The notes under the pieces were generated by a model. That model was not told where the DNA came from, did no database searches, and saw only the letters and a list, made by a program, of their open reading frames with translations. A DNA stretch of 64,000 bases from Monarcha castaneiventris obscurior (taxonomy: Eukaryota; Chordata; Aves; Passeriformes; Monarchidae): assembly GCA_026261815.1 (NCBI GenBank), contig JAMPIT010000258.1, forward strand, positions 12,639,501 to 12,703,500, in the 5' to 3' direction. Below are positions 35,404 through 48,122 of this stretch, piece after piece. The stretch's first letter is position 1; each line of letters opens with the position of its first letter. Made by a program: the position numbers and the translations under genes.

Positions 35404-38400
35404 AAAATCACCCACTACTCTATGTGAATATAAATGTACATATTTGAGAATATTATAGAAGTGACAAAATTTAAATACCCAGCAACATTCTGTTGATTTA
35501 TAAATTTCCAACTGTTTCCTACAGTCCATTGTCCAAATCACAGTTTGGAAGATAATTTCAGTTCTACACTTATAGAAAAGAAGTACAGAGATAAAGGGAT
35601 TGGCCCTTTTGTATCAGTCTAGGCATATGCCCTTATAAAACTTTGTAAAATGAGTGTTCTTTAATAACTTCTCTCTTCATGACCATGCAACTCACATCTA
35701 CAGTTACAAAATAAATTTCTTCCAACTTTAAAACTAGAAAACAATAATCTTGTGTTACTTCTTCTGGTTTATATTATAATAACATTTAGGAGTCTCAGTA
35801 CTGACCTCAGATTCCACTATGATGTGAGGTAAAGGAAAAATAAAAAAATAGATTTTGCTTACAAGAGACAAGGGGTTGATGACAGACAGGAGGGGAAAAG
35901 GAAATCTAATTTTCATCGTAGTTATGGGCTGTGTTTCCTGCAAGACAGAAACCGAATTTTAGTCAAACATTTTGTAGCAAGGTGGACTGGATATGATGTT
36001 GACTAGAAAACAGAATTTCTGTGTAGAATTGAATAGTTTATTTCTGTCAAATAAAATATTCGTGAGGGTAAGAAAAAACAAAAGGGTTTGGTTTTCCATT
36101 TATAAGGAGAGCTTTTCAACCCTGTTTTGTACTGTAATTTCTTTGTTCAAAAGTAGATACCACTGAAAATACTCCGAAAAATTGAAAGAAAAAATAATAA
36201 TTTTGTTTTGAGGTTTATAGAATAATTTCAGCTAACAAGTGTTCTTTCATTTCCCCTTTTTTTTGAAAAACTTTTTGACTCCCAAACCCCACCCTTCTCT
36301 TGCTTCTGCATATGATCAGAGTTTTAAAAAATGTTTGACATCCTTACATAATATGGAAATGGTACCTTTGTTTGCACAACTCCAACTAATCTAATCGTGA
36401 GTTGCAGCATGGCAAAACCATAGACTTTTTATTTTTTTTGTTTTCTGTACTGTTTATGTTACTGGCCAACAGGAGAAAGAAGATTCCAGTCTAACAGCCA
36501 GTTAATTGCATAATAGTTTGTACCTTAGGGACTAGCAGAGTGATGGGCCAGAGTGAAAAGACAATGCAGCTACATGCCTAGGACTGCATTTCATAGTGAA
36601 AATACCATAGAGCCCCATTGCTGATCATGGTAGGTGTCTGCCCAGGCCTGCCTGACTTGGCTCTAAGGATGAAACTGAAAACCAAAATAAACAGATTTTT
36701 TTCTGATAGAACAGAAATAGAACCATTGGACTCATTCAAAAAATATTAACAAAGTAACAGATGATCCATTCTAGTGGAATTGCAAGCAGATGCACAATTG
36801 TTGAAAATGTGTATTTAATGACTCAGATGTAGAATGATGAAAATATAATCATTTATCTGTGACTGCAGAGACATGGTTCAAACTGAAGCTGTGCAAATCA
36901 GACTGTTTTAGCTTAGGAGGACGTAGGTCAGCACCTGTTGTGGGAACCATGAGTGCTAATAACATTTGGTGGTTCATGAGAGGTTTACAATGAAGGCATG
37001 TTTAATCAGTGTTTTCTCAACACATTTGATTGGGTTTTTTTCTGCACCAGATATGAATGTAATAATAATTAGTCCTTATTTTAGACTTCTAGACTGATGA
37101 ACTTCTACTAGAGTGATTTTATCAGGTGCCTACCCACCATTAATTTCTGATGGTTTCTTGGTGCTGCTTTTTCCCCCCAGACACATGACATTACTCTGAC
37201 CTGCTGCTTTGATGGTCAAGGGTACCCATGCATCTTTACTGTAGCTTATGAAGGTTTTCTGTAGCACTAAAGTCATATTAATATGTTGGATCGTCATCAT
37301 CTAATCTTCTAAAATACTTACATGGAAAAGTATCTACAGCTCTGTAAGCTTCTCTTTCAAACGCAGATAACTCACAAATTATTAATACATGATTCTGCTC
37401 TTTTAATGTCCTGGGCAATTTGATCATTGATTTCAATGAGAAAAAGATCAGAAATTGAGGACTTATGTTTTGTTCCTGGTCATTTAAGTGCAAATTAAAA
37501 TTTGATGGTAATTTCAGTGAGACACCAATTGTAACTTTCTTCATATAAAGCAGTTTAGACTGCCTGAAAAGTGCAATAAAATGTCATCCAAATAAAGAGA
37601 AAGAATAATGGAATTTTTTGAAACTAGGCATGATCAAAGGGTAAAACTGTGTTTGGTCCCACTTAACCTCAGTGAATCTTTTTATTTAGAAGTAAATATC
37701 TTTGTGGTACTCATGCTGTTGTTAGTTATGGTAGAGCTAAACTTGGCCATTTCAGTATAAACCATGAATAAGGAAAAGCATAATACTTTAACTGGCTTGC
37801 TTAAATAGACTTTTTCATCTCTGCTTCAAGTACTGAAAGAATCTTGCTAATTTGGTGGTTCCTTCACTAAGAAATGGCTCAAAACATTCTTAAAAGGTCC
37901 TTTGGGCTGCTGTCCAAAAAACCCCTTTAATAACACCTTCTATTTATTCTTCTTTACTAATCAATCAGACCTCTGAGTTGTCATCATGTCTAAACATTTG
38001 CAACTTATCTCACATTTTGCACTCAGCAGTAAGTCTTCACAAAATACTCAAGAGCTCCAATCTTGGACAAGCTTAATTGAAAACTACAGTCCTGATTTGA
38101 TTACAGTTGGTGACAAAAATTGGAAAAAGAAAAAGGTTAGCTTTTACACATGCATGAAGTTAAACAGGATTTTTAATTCAAGTAATTGAATGGCAGCATG
38201 GTTCATTTACCAGGGCTTGCGATTGCACCAGATACCTTAAAAATCTTTTTAAAGATATCATTTATTGAGTTAAAAGCTAGAATGTCTAATGTGAATTGTT
38301 TGACCATAAGCTTCCTTTTGGGCAACAAGCTATACAAGCTGTACATTGCCCAAAAAAACAGAGTTCATAGCTACCCACATATAATTCATCCTGCTGTATG

Positions 38401-40526
38401 CAGCCCTAAGGTGACAATTATTTTTGAATTCCATAAGAAATAGAGGCCTGATATTATGGCTAACACTGAATAGCTGCTATTTTCCTTCTTACAGCCTGGA
38501 GAAGACCTCATGGCTGATAAAAATATGTCACCTCTAATCTTATTTCCTATTCCCAGACTATATTTTCAGCAAGATTTTGCATTTTACAATCTGATACAGC
38601 ACTACATTTTTCCATAATAAAAAAACCCTTATTTTATCAGGAGTTAAAATGATTGTACAGGTTATACTTCCCTTCTCTGACAATGCTTATTTTTTTATCA
38701 GTATTGCTGTGCCGGATTGTGGGGGTGCAGCTAGAAATCTTACCTAAAGGTCAGTGTATTTTCTAGGAGGAAAATTAATTCAAAAGTGACTTTGCAATAC
38801 TTGTGAAAATTCAGTAGAAAGACCTTACCAAATAAATTGAATGTATAGTTTACTTTGAAAGACACAGTGATATACTGTGTTTCAAAAACATCATTTTCAA
38901 AGTTACGTGGAAGAAAAAAAAACTTTAACAGCACCTTCTTGTTTCATAATCTTGTCAGTGAAAAGATGCTTAACTATAAGAGAAGTTTAAGGGCTGATGT
39001 ATATCAAGAAGTACAACTTCAATACCCCATTTTAAGTATAATTATAAAATTACAAGTGAATATTTTCTTGTAATCAAATATTCTCCTGCCCAAAATTTTC
39101 TCAGTTTCTCATATGGAGAGTGCCTCATATATGTCTTATTCACAAGACAGTTTGGACTGTTAAGGGTCTGAGCAGCAATCTAAAACAGACGCATGCCCCA
39201 TATCCTGTACCTTCCAGGTCAATCCTGAATATCTGACAGATCTAAGCAAACATATAGCGCTCCACTTTTCTTTTGAAATTCCATTATGGCAGTGCTGCAT
39301 GCCTTGACATAACATGGCTCCCTAAAAAGGCACTAAAAGAGCATGAACTTTCATGCACTCTCACAACTAGAAGCAAAGAGAAAAGCAAAGTCCTTAAACA
39401 GCTAGATAGTTTCATTTCTAATGTCAATAATGTTTTCAGAATTCTGCAAGGTATATGAAGTTAATCCAGCTCTAAGTTCCTTAAAAGATAAAATAGAAAA
39501 TATAGGGAAGCTTAGACAGATAATTACTTCCTGAATTTTTGTGTCAAGGTACTCAAAAACTTTGCAGAAGAGTCTCATGATGAAAAAGCAGTTGCAGAAA
39601 CCTTTAAAATTCATTACTGCTAACACAAGCCATTTATTAATAGGTAAATAGTATGGCTGTATAGATTTTTATAGAGCTTCTTAAACCTATAAGGAACCAC
39701 ATCCTCTCTTAGAATAAATTTTCACAGCACTGCAGGTTTGATGCCCACTCACCAGAAACAGCTTGAAAAATAAACAATTAAAAGAAAAAAAGGTGTCAGC
39801 GGTTTACACTGTCACAGTTCAGAAAAATCTGAGCCAGCACTGTGACTTTGGAAAATTTTGCAGAGTCTAACTTATGACTTTCATAAATGAAGCTTTAAAT
39901 TTCTGTTCTCTTAGGACTGACTAAAATTGAGTTGAATTTCTTGAATGCTCATGCAAGCTTATTTTTAATCCATGCATAGAAATAATCATATCAAACTCCT
40001 TCTATAATCACACAAGGTCTATATTTGTGTCTGTTTGCATGCTTATGCACAGATAAATTGTGATGGGAGCTTTATGTCTCCAAGAGCCATAAGATATGAG
40101 TATGTAATACCTTAAGAGTACGAATGGAAATTTGAATCTTCCCCAGTGTACAATACTACTAGCTCAGGTCAACAACGAATGACTTCTTCTTCCCCAGTCC
40201 CAGATAATACAAAATCAGAAGTCAATTGTGCCACAGAAATATATGTCCCATCAGGAAAGTACCGTACTATTTGGCACCTCTTGTTTTTTGTTTTATTTTT
40301 TTTAATTCTATGGAGAAGCATATATTCTGATACTTTAAAGACACTGGCCAATCCAGTCACCACTTACAAGGGATAACAGGTAAAGCAATTAATAGCAGTT
40401 TCTATTGATCCACAGAACTAAAGAATTTTTAAAAACTGTATCAAGCCAACTATAAATAAAGAATTCCATTTAAGAAGTTGCAATCTCTACGTGCATGTGC
40501 TGGCTTAGAATGTTATGCTTGCTGGG

Positions 40527-40567
40527 TATCCAGTGCATTTTGTGTGTCCATGGCTATCCAGTGCATT
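40527..40567 (+). repeat. 13-bp direct repeat
   Basis: The sequence tatccagtgcatt occurs at 40527 and 40555, separated by 15 nt. A local duplication. Confidence 0.8.
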
Positions 40568-43500
40568 AGCAGTTAGAAAAGGCTCACCCAAAAACTGCTG
40601 ACTCAGTTTATCTGCCAGCAAGGAGTTTTATCTGGGTGCATTACAAGTGGAAACAGATGCAGAGTTGCACAGGCTGTTTACACACAGGGCTGACTTGGTT
40701 TATAGAGGCACAGCTCCATAAACTCCTGACTTACTCTTTCCCCCCCATAATCTGCCTGAATGTATCAATGCCACTATTTAGCCACTGAAAAAAGGAGTTC
40801 TGGAAAGCTTCGTGTTTCAGTTTGGGCTTGACTGGTACTTCATTGGGTAGATGTGTCCAAAAGAGCTGAGCAGCACCCTGGCTGCATATACCAGCCAGCA
40901 TGCCTTGTGTTTGAAGGCAATTTGAGATAACCCCGTATAGTAAGTGGGCTTTATATACTGCTGAATTTCAGCTGACTTCCTGCGGTATCACATATTATAT
41001 GCGCATTAAAACCAAATGAGCTCATCATGATTAATGTTACTACAATAGATACTGAAGGAATTAAAAGCGATTATCCACTCATGGTAAAGGGTTGCTGATA
41101 ATTAGGGCTATTACACAAAAAGGTACATTTTAAGCAATCACCACAGTTAATTCATCCAGTATTATGTTATGCAGTGCTGATAACAATGTGTTCTCTTGGC
41201 ACTCCTGTGGTTCCCACATGTGTGTCCATCAATAACCCATTGTACTGTACCTTCACTGGTTGAGCATCAAGTCACAAACACTTCAATGATGTGCTACCTG
41301 TTGTGAGCATTTATTATGCTTTTTTAAAGTTATTTCCTAACCATTAGCAAAACATAGCTATAGAAACCATTTTCAGAGCTTGGATCATGATGCAAAGATA
41401 GCTTTAATAAGTATTTTATTAAACAAAAGGAGAATGTGTGCTTAATATGTATGGGCACTTCTGCGTATAGAATAGGCCTGTAACCTTAAAAACCAGAAGT
41501 TCAACCAAAAAAACCACTGCTTAGGAGGCCTTTCATCTCATTTATGGATTATTTTAACAAACAGCAAACCCTATCTTTGGTAGAAACCATCCCATAATAA
41601 CCTGTGAGTAGAGTACAGAAAACAAAGCTTTTAGTGGGTTGGATACTCTCTTGCTATCAAACTTCCACTGATCTGCTGCTATTTATTGTTGGTAACACTG
41701 ATTTCATGTTATCGAATCATTCCTAAAAATAAACATGCAACAAAGCCCCACCAACACTGAAAAAAATAGATGTACTTTCATTTAATACAGTATTTAAAGA
41801 TATGTGCTACTTAATCTCAAATTCTCCCAAGGAAGATTAAGACTATTATTTTGTTTAAATATAGGCATATGGTTAATCAGTTTCCTGAATCAGGGTTTTA
41901 GGAGTTAGACAAAATTTTTAATACATTTCTTTCCTGAGGACTGCAGGATTTGCCCTTTAGGTAAGACTTCTTTTTTATTTAGTGGAAGTATAAATCACTT
42001 TTATAAATGTCCTTTCACTTGCACAACTGTCATATATTTCTCTCTTCTTTTGTATTTTTGACAGTTTTAACTTGCACAAAGCATCTAGAAATCATGTTTT
42101 CAACAAATGTATTCACCTGTGGATGATAAAATGAAAGAGGTGGAGGCTAATAGTACTGAATTATAGGGTGGCAATTCAAAGCTATGAAAAGAAAGTCTTG
42201 AGGTCTGCTGAGTGCCATACCCATTAAAATGTCTGTTTTCAATAACTGATAAGAAGTGGAATGTCAGCAGTCTGCTTGCTCTTGTCCTCAGCGATGCTGA
42301 CAAACATATACCAGTTTGATATTAAGTGTAGACACTTTTTTTGCAGGCTAGTCTATATGCTGGGAATGGTGGCTCCCTGTGAAAGAACATAGCATGAGGA
42401 GTATCAGCATCACATTAATGAGTCCCCATTTTTTTCATCAATAAACGTTTTATTCCTGACAATATTAATAATTTTAAATAATGTAGCTCTTTTCTCTAAG
42501 TGAAAGAAAATATAGTTTAATTATAATTCTTAAATTATATTTTCTGTAATTGTAAAATCAAATAGTAATAAATCCTGAATCAATGATGTGAAGTCGATCC
42601 TTTGGTGATGCAGTTTAACATTTCTCACTCGGATACATTTATTTATGCAGTCTGCATACTATTTAATCAGAGTCAAAATATGACACTTTTCATCTATGGA
42701 CTTCAGATTTCAGTTAAATTCTCAGTTTGAAAAAACTGAAATATGGATTAAAATCTAGTTTGTGTAATGTAGTCAAAGACTGAAGCCAGGAACAAAAGGC
42801 ATCTTACAACAGAGAGGACAGGTTTTAAGTTGCACTGTTTGTCAGAAAGGGCTGCCCATGTTTTGGCCTTGTGTATATACACCAGTGTTAAAACAGCTGC
42901 AGAATCCTAAAGAACTCCAGCATTCCCACATTGCTTGCTCAGAAAGCTTTCTGAAGGCATCACAAGGGAGCAGGCTGTCTCTTGTTTTGTACTGTCAGTG
43001 CTACTATACACATCGCCTCAATGTCTATTTGCATCTTTCTTCAGTCTTAATGTCTTATCCAACGTTTGCAGATATCAATGGAGTCAACGGCTGAAAGGGG
43101 ATGTCATTTTTCGAGCTCCAGATCTTGTCAAAACGCAGTGTGGAGCTGGGAAGGAGTGAAATTTGTTTGTTTGACAGGACTTTTTTTCAGTTTGTTAAAA
43201 TAATCTGTGAGGAAGAAGAGAGATCAGCCAGTGCTTTAGGTTGAGCTGCTGATATGCTACATTCTGCTCAGGACCCCCATGCCCTACTTAAATAAGGTAA
43301 AGGTGATTTACAACTGTTGCAGCTAGGTCAGAGAAAGGTAAAGGAATCTGCTCCACGAAAACACTGTGTAGTTTGCAGTAAATACATTTCTAGACTTCTT
43401 AATTAAGTAGGAGCAACACTCTTGTATACCAAAATTTAAAAGCAAGCTATTTATAAATATGTACTTACAGCAAACCTAATTTGAGGAAATACTACAATTT

Positions 43501-46500
43501 CCTCACTAATGATGCTTTGTCATTGTGTGCTTAAATGCTCAGATCTTTATTTTTCTTTTAGTTCATTGTTTCCAAGCTGAATTCATTCCAGCTTTGCAGA
43601 TTTCAAGTGAAGATATTTTTGAGGCATTTGAGTGCAAATTAAGTGTCTGCAAAATGACAGCAAATGAGAGCAGTGCTTCATCCTGCTTCAATAATTTATA
43701 AATGAGTGAATACACATTTTGCCAACATTTACATATACGTACCCAAGCAAGCACACACAATCGCCTTCAGTGTAAAAATATGTATGAGCAATTTCAACAG
43801 AAAGAATAGTTTATTCTGGAAAATAATAAATTGTTGAAATGAAAGGCTCTGAACAAAAACATTTCACAGCCAAATAGAGAGGCCCTCTGTGTTGACCACT
43901 TATTCAGCACCAATCGTTTGTGCAAGTCAAATTTCTGACTGGACTGTGGATTTACAGCAACAGATATTGTAACAATGCCACCCACTACTACAGAGCTGTA
44001 ATAGTCCAGTAGGATTTGTAAAGAGGCTCTTTCCTCACAGAAATCTTTGAAAAATAATCTCTTTAGAAACAAATCCATTTGCATCAGATGTTTTCTTCTT
44101 CATAAATAAAGACATTTGCATGAGAAAAAGGTCTTTGATTTTGAAGAGTCCAGATATTCCCATAGTTTACTTCTTTACTTGAAGTCATAATTCCTGCTTT
44201 GTGACATCATTGCTGATTACAGTGAAAATGGTTGTTATTGAGGAAACAGAGGCATTAACTGTAGTCCTGCTGATTCTGGGAGTAGGGGGGAAGGAGATGT
44301 AACATTCAGTGGGTGCACTTTTTCACTTGCTAGCATTTTTGCATGGTTTTTTGCTTTGACAACATCTTCCAATGCATTGTGTTCAGCCTCCTGAAAAAGC
44401 TTTCATATGTGTGGGTGGGAAGTGAGCAGAAAGTTACACAAAAAGAAAACCAGGTATTCACAACTGCCTCCCCGTTGTTTATGAAAATAAATAAATATAT
44501 AGACACAATTTGCTCATTTTTCATCCAGGCAAAATGAGACAGAAAGTGACAGACAATGAGAACACAGATCAGATATTGAGCATAGTGATGAATTTTGCTG
44601 GAATTCTGGATGTTACCCAAGATTTGATGACGGATTCTCTAAACTAGAGTTAACCAACACTTTTATGGCAATTGAGTATGGCAATACTAATACCTGATTA
44701 GTATTTTGCATTTAACTCTCTGCTTAATTTAGAGCTTTTGACACTCAGAAATGTTTCAGATTTGTTGCAACATTTTGTAAATATGTCCTTGCCATGAATT
44801 GTCCACTTTGTGCCATGACAACGGTTGACAAAAAGTGAAAACCTTTCCTTATAAACCAACATTTTTTCCTGTTTGGAAACACATATATCCATTCAACCTG
44901 TTCATATTATTCAAAACATGGGACTATAGCTAATAGCAAAGGATTAACATATCCTGTAGATTTTGGCCTATTTTGTGGGTTTAGTAAGACAGTATTGTAC
45001 ATTTTTGTATATAGTTAACTCCTATTAATAGAGTGGTTAATAGATTCTATTAACACTTCTTCTTACACAGTGGGCAGTAAAGGACTTAAAAGAGAAGTCC
45101 AAGATTATCCCACACAGCCTGTCATTTCAGGTGTTAATGTGACTGAATCCCATCTGTAAATCAATAACATTCCCTCTGAAAAGCAGATATTTGTCCTTTA
45201 CTACTCCTAGTACAAAACAGAACCAAAATGAGAAGGTCATAGGTCTCCCCTTTTCCGTGTTGCTGATGTTATTTAACCAAAATAGCTCCTTTCCTACCCT
45301 CTACCTTTCCAGTATACTCATTCAGAGAAATAACACTGTTGATTTCCCATTCCTTTTCCCAAGCCTTGGATGATGCCCCAGGCCACTGTATCACTTGCAG
45401 GCTCCTGCAGACTCCCTGACCAGCACAGTTTGCAGCTGCCCCTGAACAGGAACCAGTGTAGCCACACAGTGCTGTCTCTGGGTTAATGAAGCCTTTTCAG
45501 AGGCTGGCTACTTACTTTAGAGAATACCTCCTGTTCTATTACCTTTTAGATCCAATTTATTACCCTCAGAGGTAACTGCATCCTGATGTGTAAAAGTATC
45601 GCCTGGATAAAGGTAGACAAAGACTGTCTCCACTGTACTTCACTTTCCTGGATAGACATGCCATCAATCTCCTCTTGTGGGCTCTCTCATTCCCCAAGGA
45701 AGCTATTACTTATTCTTTATGCCTGTTTTAGTTTAAGTTCATGTTTCTTCACCGATATTATGAATACTTACAAAACACCATGAATGAGTGCTTTGTGCAG
45801 AGGCATGTGCTTATTTGGTAGAAATAGCTTTTTTGATCATCCTGGAATTATGTCTGTTTGTTTCACAGCCACTTTAACTAATCTGCTCAGACCTGTCTCC
45901 ATGACCAAGTATTCAAAATTCAAATTACTGTTGTTAAACACTGATTTATTTTTTTTTTTAAGGCTGCTTACAAAGATTAGTCATCAATGAAGGTACAATT
46001 TTGGCAAATCTAATAAAGTACATTTCAAAGAAAAAAGAAACAAGAAACTGCAAAAATATTTGGTAGATAATGTGTTTATAAAGTGAACTTGAAAAAGTAT
46101 GGTGAAATGTCCTGAGATGCAGGAACAGAATCATACTGTTCTTGCATGTAATAATCAGTGATCCTCATTAGGAAAACTGAGTAATAGGGGACTTGAAAAG
46201 GGAATCAACATTTCTGGCACAGGTGATAGGAAACCCCTGCTCCATTGTTGCTTGCTGAAATCATTAGATATGGGTGTTTTTCCAGGGCGGTCTGTGGTAC
46301 TTGTCAGTCTCACATCATTAATCAGTGACAAATTTTTCACAAATCCTTAATCCCATGTTAATTCTAATAATTTTGCGGGGAGCTGCCAAAAATTACTTAT
46401 TGTTCTGTTAATCATTACTAATAGGAACAGAGGACTGCCTTGAATTTCTTCATGAAAACCATACTAATTAGAAATGTCTGAATACATACAAGTCCTCAGA

Positions 46501-46858
46501 GATTAATTTATTCATCATAATCAGTTAATCACTTTTCCTTTACATAATTAGACAGCTCCTGGTGGAGAGGAAGACCCCTAAGTTTTCTTGGAAAGAAGTA
46601 GACTGTAAACTGACATTAGGAGAGTTGTATTTTCCTTTGTGGGAATAGACATTAGTACAGGTGGGTTTTTTGTCCATTAAACACAAATGAAATCTCAAAT
46701 CAGAAATACTTTTTAAAAATGTATTTTCTAAAGATGCATCAGATGAAGTTTTCTACAGGCCTGCCCTTCAGCTGTCCACTGGGACTAGGCTCAAAGACTG
46801 CTGAAGAAACTGGTAGTTTTAGTATTGATGGGTCCAAGCAGAAAACTGCTCACTTTGC

Positions 46859-46882
46859 ATGTAGAGAGACATGTAGAGACAG
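46859..46882 (+). repeat. 12-bp tandem duplication
   Basis: The unit atgtagagagac is followed by atgtagagacag. Short slippage-type duplication. Confidence 0.7.
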
Positions 46883-48089
46883 TCCAAATATTTAACCCTC
46901 TTGCATATTTCACAAGCTGAGCTTTTCTCAAGCCCACAAGAGATTTTCATATGCCCTTCAAAATGATAGCAAAAGTATCACCATCATTTACCTGAGTGGA
47001 TCACTTTTTAAGTCTCCTGGTAATCCATTTTAAGAACACTCCTGTATCACAAGTATGGATTTACTAAGGAGAGCTAACAAGGAAGCTGTCCCATTAACAT
47101 TATCTTTCAGAGAATGAATTCTCTATCTTTTGATCTGGAAAAATCCCAGGAATTAATTTACCCAAAGGACCCTGTGTGCTGGGGTGGCAAGTGCTGTGGT
47201 TTTTAGTGTCCTTTATTACACATTGACTTATCTAATTATGCTGACCCATTACAAGCCACTGAGAGAGTATAAACACTAAATGCTCTAGAAATGAGTGCTC
47301 TGTACTCTTTGTTTTCTGCTAGCTGTACAGATAGACTGGAGAACAGAGAGACATTCCTCCCCTCTCTCTTGTATATCTGTAGAGCAAAGCACACAATCTT
47401 CTCCAGTATTAATATTTTAAAAGGTAACTCTATAGTATGTCTCAGTTCTGTCAACCACTGAAATAAACTGCTAGATAGAGCCTTTGCAACATAATGGTGA
47501 CAGATGTGTAGCGTAGATATTCATTTAAATCTAGGTTTTATCCCAAAATAATGTGCTATTTCTGGCAACTGTGATAGCATGTAGTATCTTTTAAATAATT
47601 ATAACCTCAAAAGGCTTGATTTAAAATATAACATTTTGCCTACTAGGCAAGCTTGAGACTGGTAAAATCTGTGGTTAGATAAGACCCATTGTGTGCTGTC
47701 TTATCTTTGTTTTATTGGCTTGACAGAAGGTCCAGGGAGAGATGAGGAAGGGAGTTGTCAGGTGGAATTTCATGCATTGCTTCTAGGATTTTGCAGATGG
47801 CACTAGTTAATGACCAACTTTTTCTAAATGTTTCTAAGATGTGAGCTTATGGAATAAAAAAGATGGTGCATACATACACATATCAGGTCAAATAACTAAG
47901 TGTCTAAAATTATATGAGCAGAAGATGACAGAATTTTGTACTTGGTTGCTGATGAAGAATGAAAACTATTTAAGTCTGATATTTAAAACACTTGGAAGTT
48001 TCCAGACTATTTGGATGCTCTTAAAATTGCAGTGATCATGTCAAGTAAAACAGACATTTAATAGTGAAAATATGAAAAAAGATTTCATG

Positions 48090-48091
<2 letters not shown>

Positions 48092-48120
<29 letters not shown>
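48092..48120 (+). repeat. Poly(A) run, 29 nt
   Basis: A pure run of 29 A, far longer than any other homopolymer in the window (maximum otherwise about 16). The 200 bp upstream shows no recognisable gene or retroposon, no AATAAA close by, and no evident target-site duplication. It is therefore recorded as a homopolymer rather than as the tail of a retrocopy. Confidence 0.95.

Positions 48121-48122
<2 letters not shown>

Larger units (their letters stand above)
33101..48091. other. AT-rich non-coding sequence
   Basis: About 15 kb with no supportable gene. Contents are small repeats only: an A/C-rich tract at 35371-35403, a 13-bp direct repeat at 40527-40567, a 12-bp tandem duplication at 46859-46882 and homopolymer runs. 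Small less AT-rich patches occur near 34000-34160 and 45370-45480. ORFs reach about 96 codons and lack domains. No repeat family was recognised, although very old decayed repeats would be missed by eye. Confidence 0.5.

Noticed and set aside
48000..48120. Processed pseudogene ending in the 29-A run
   Set aside because: No AATAAA near the run, no recognisable mRNA upstream and no target-site duplication seen.
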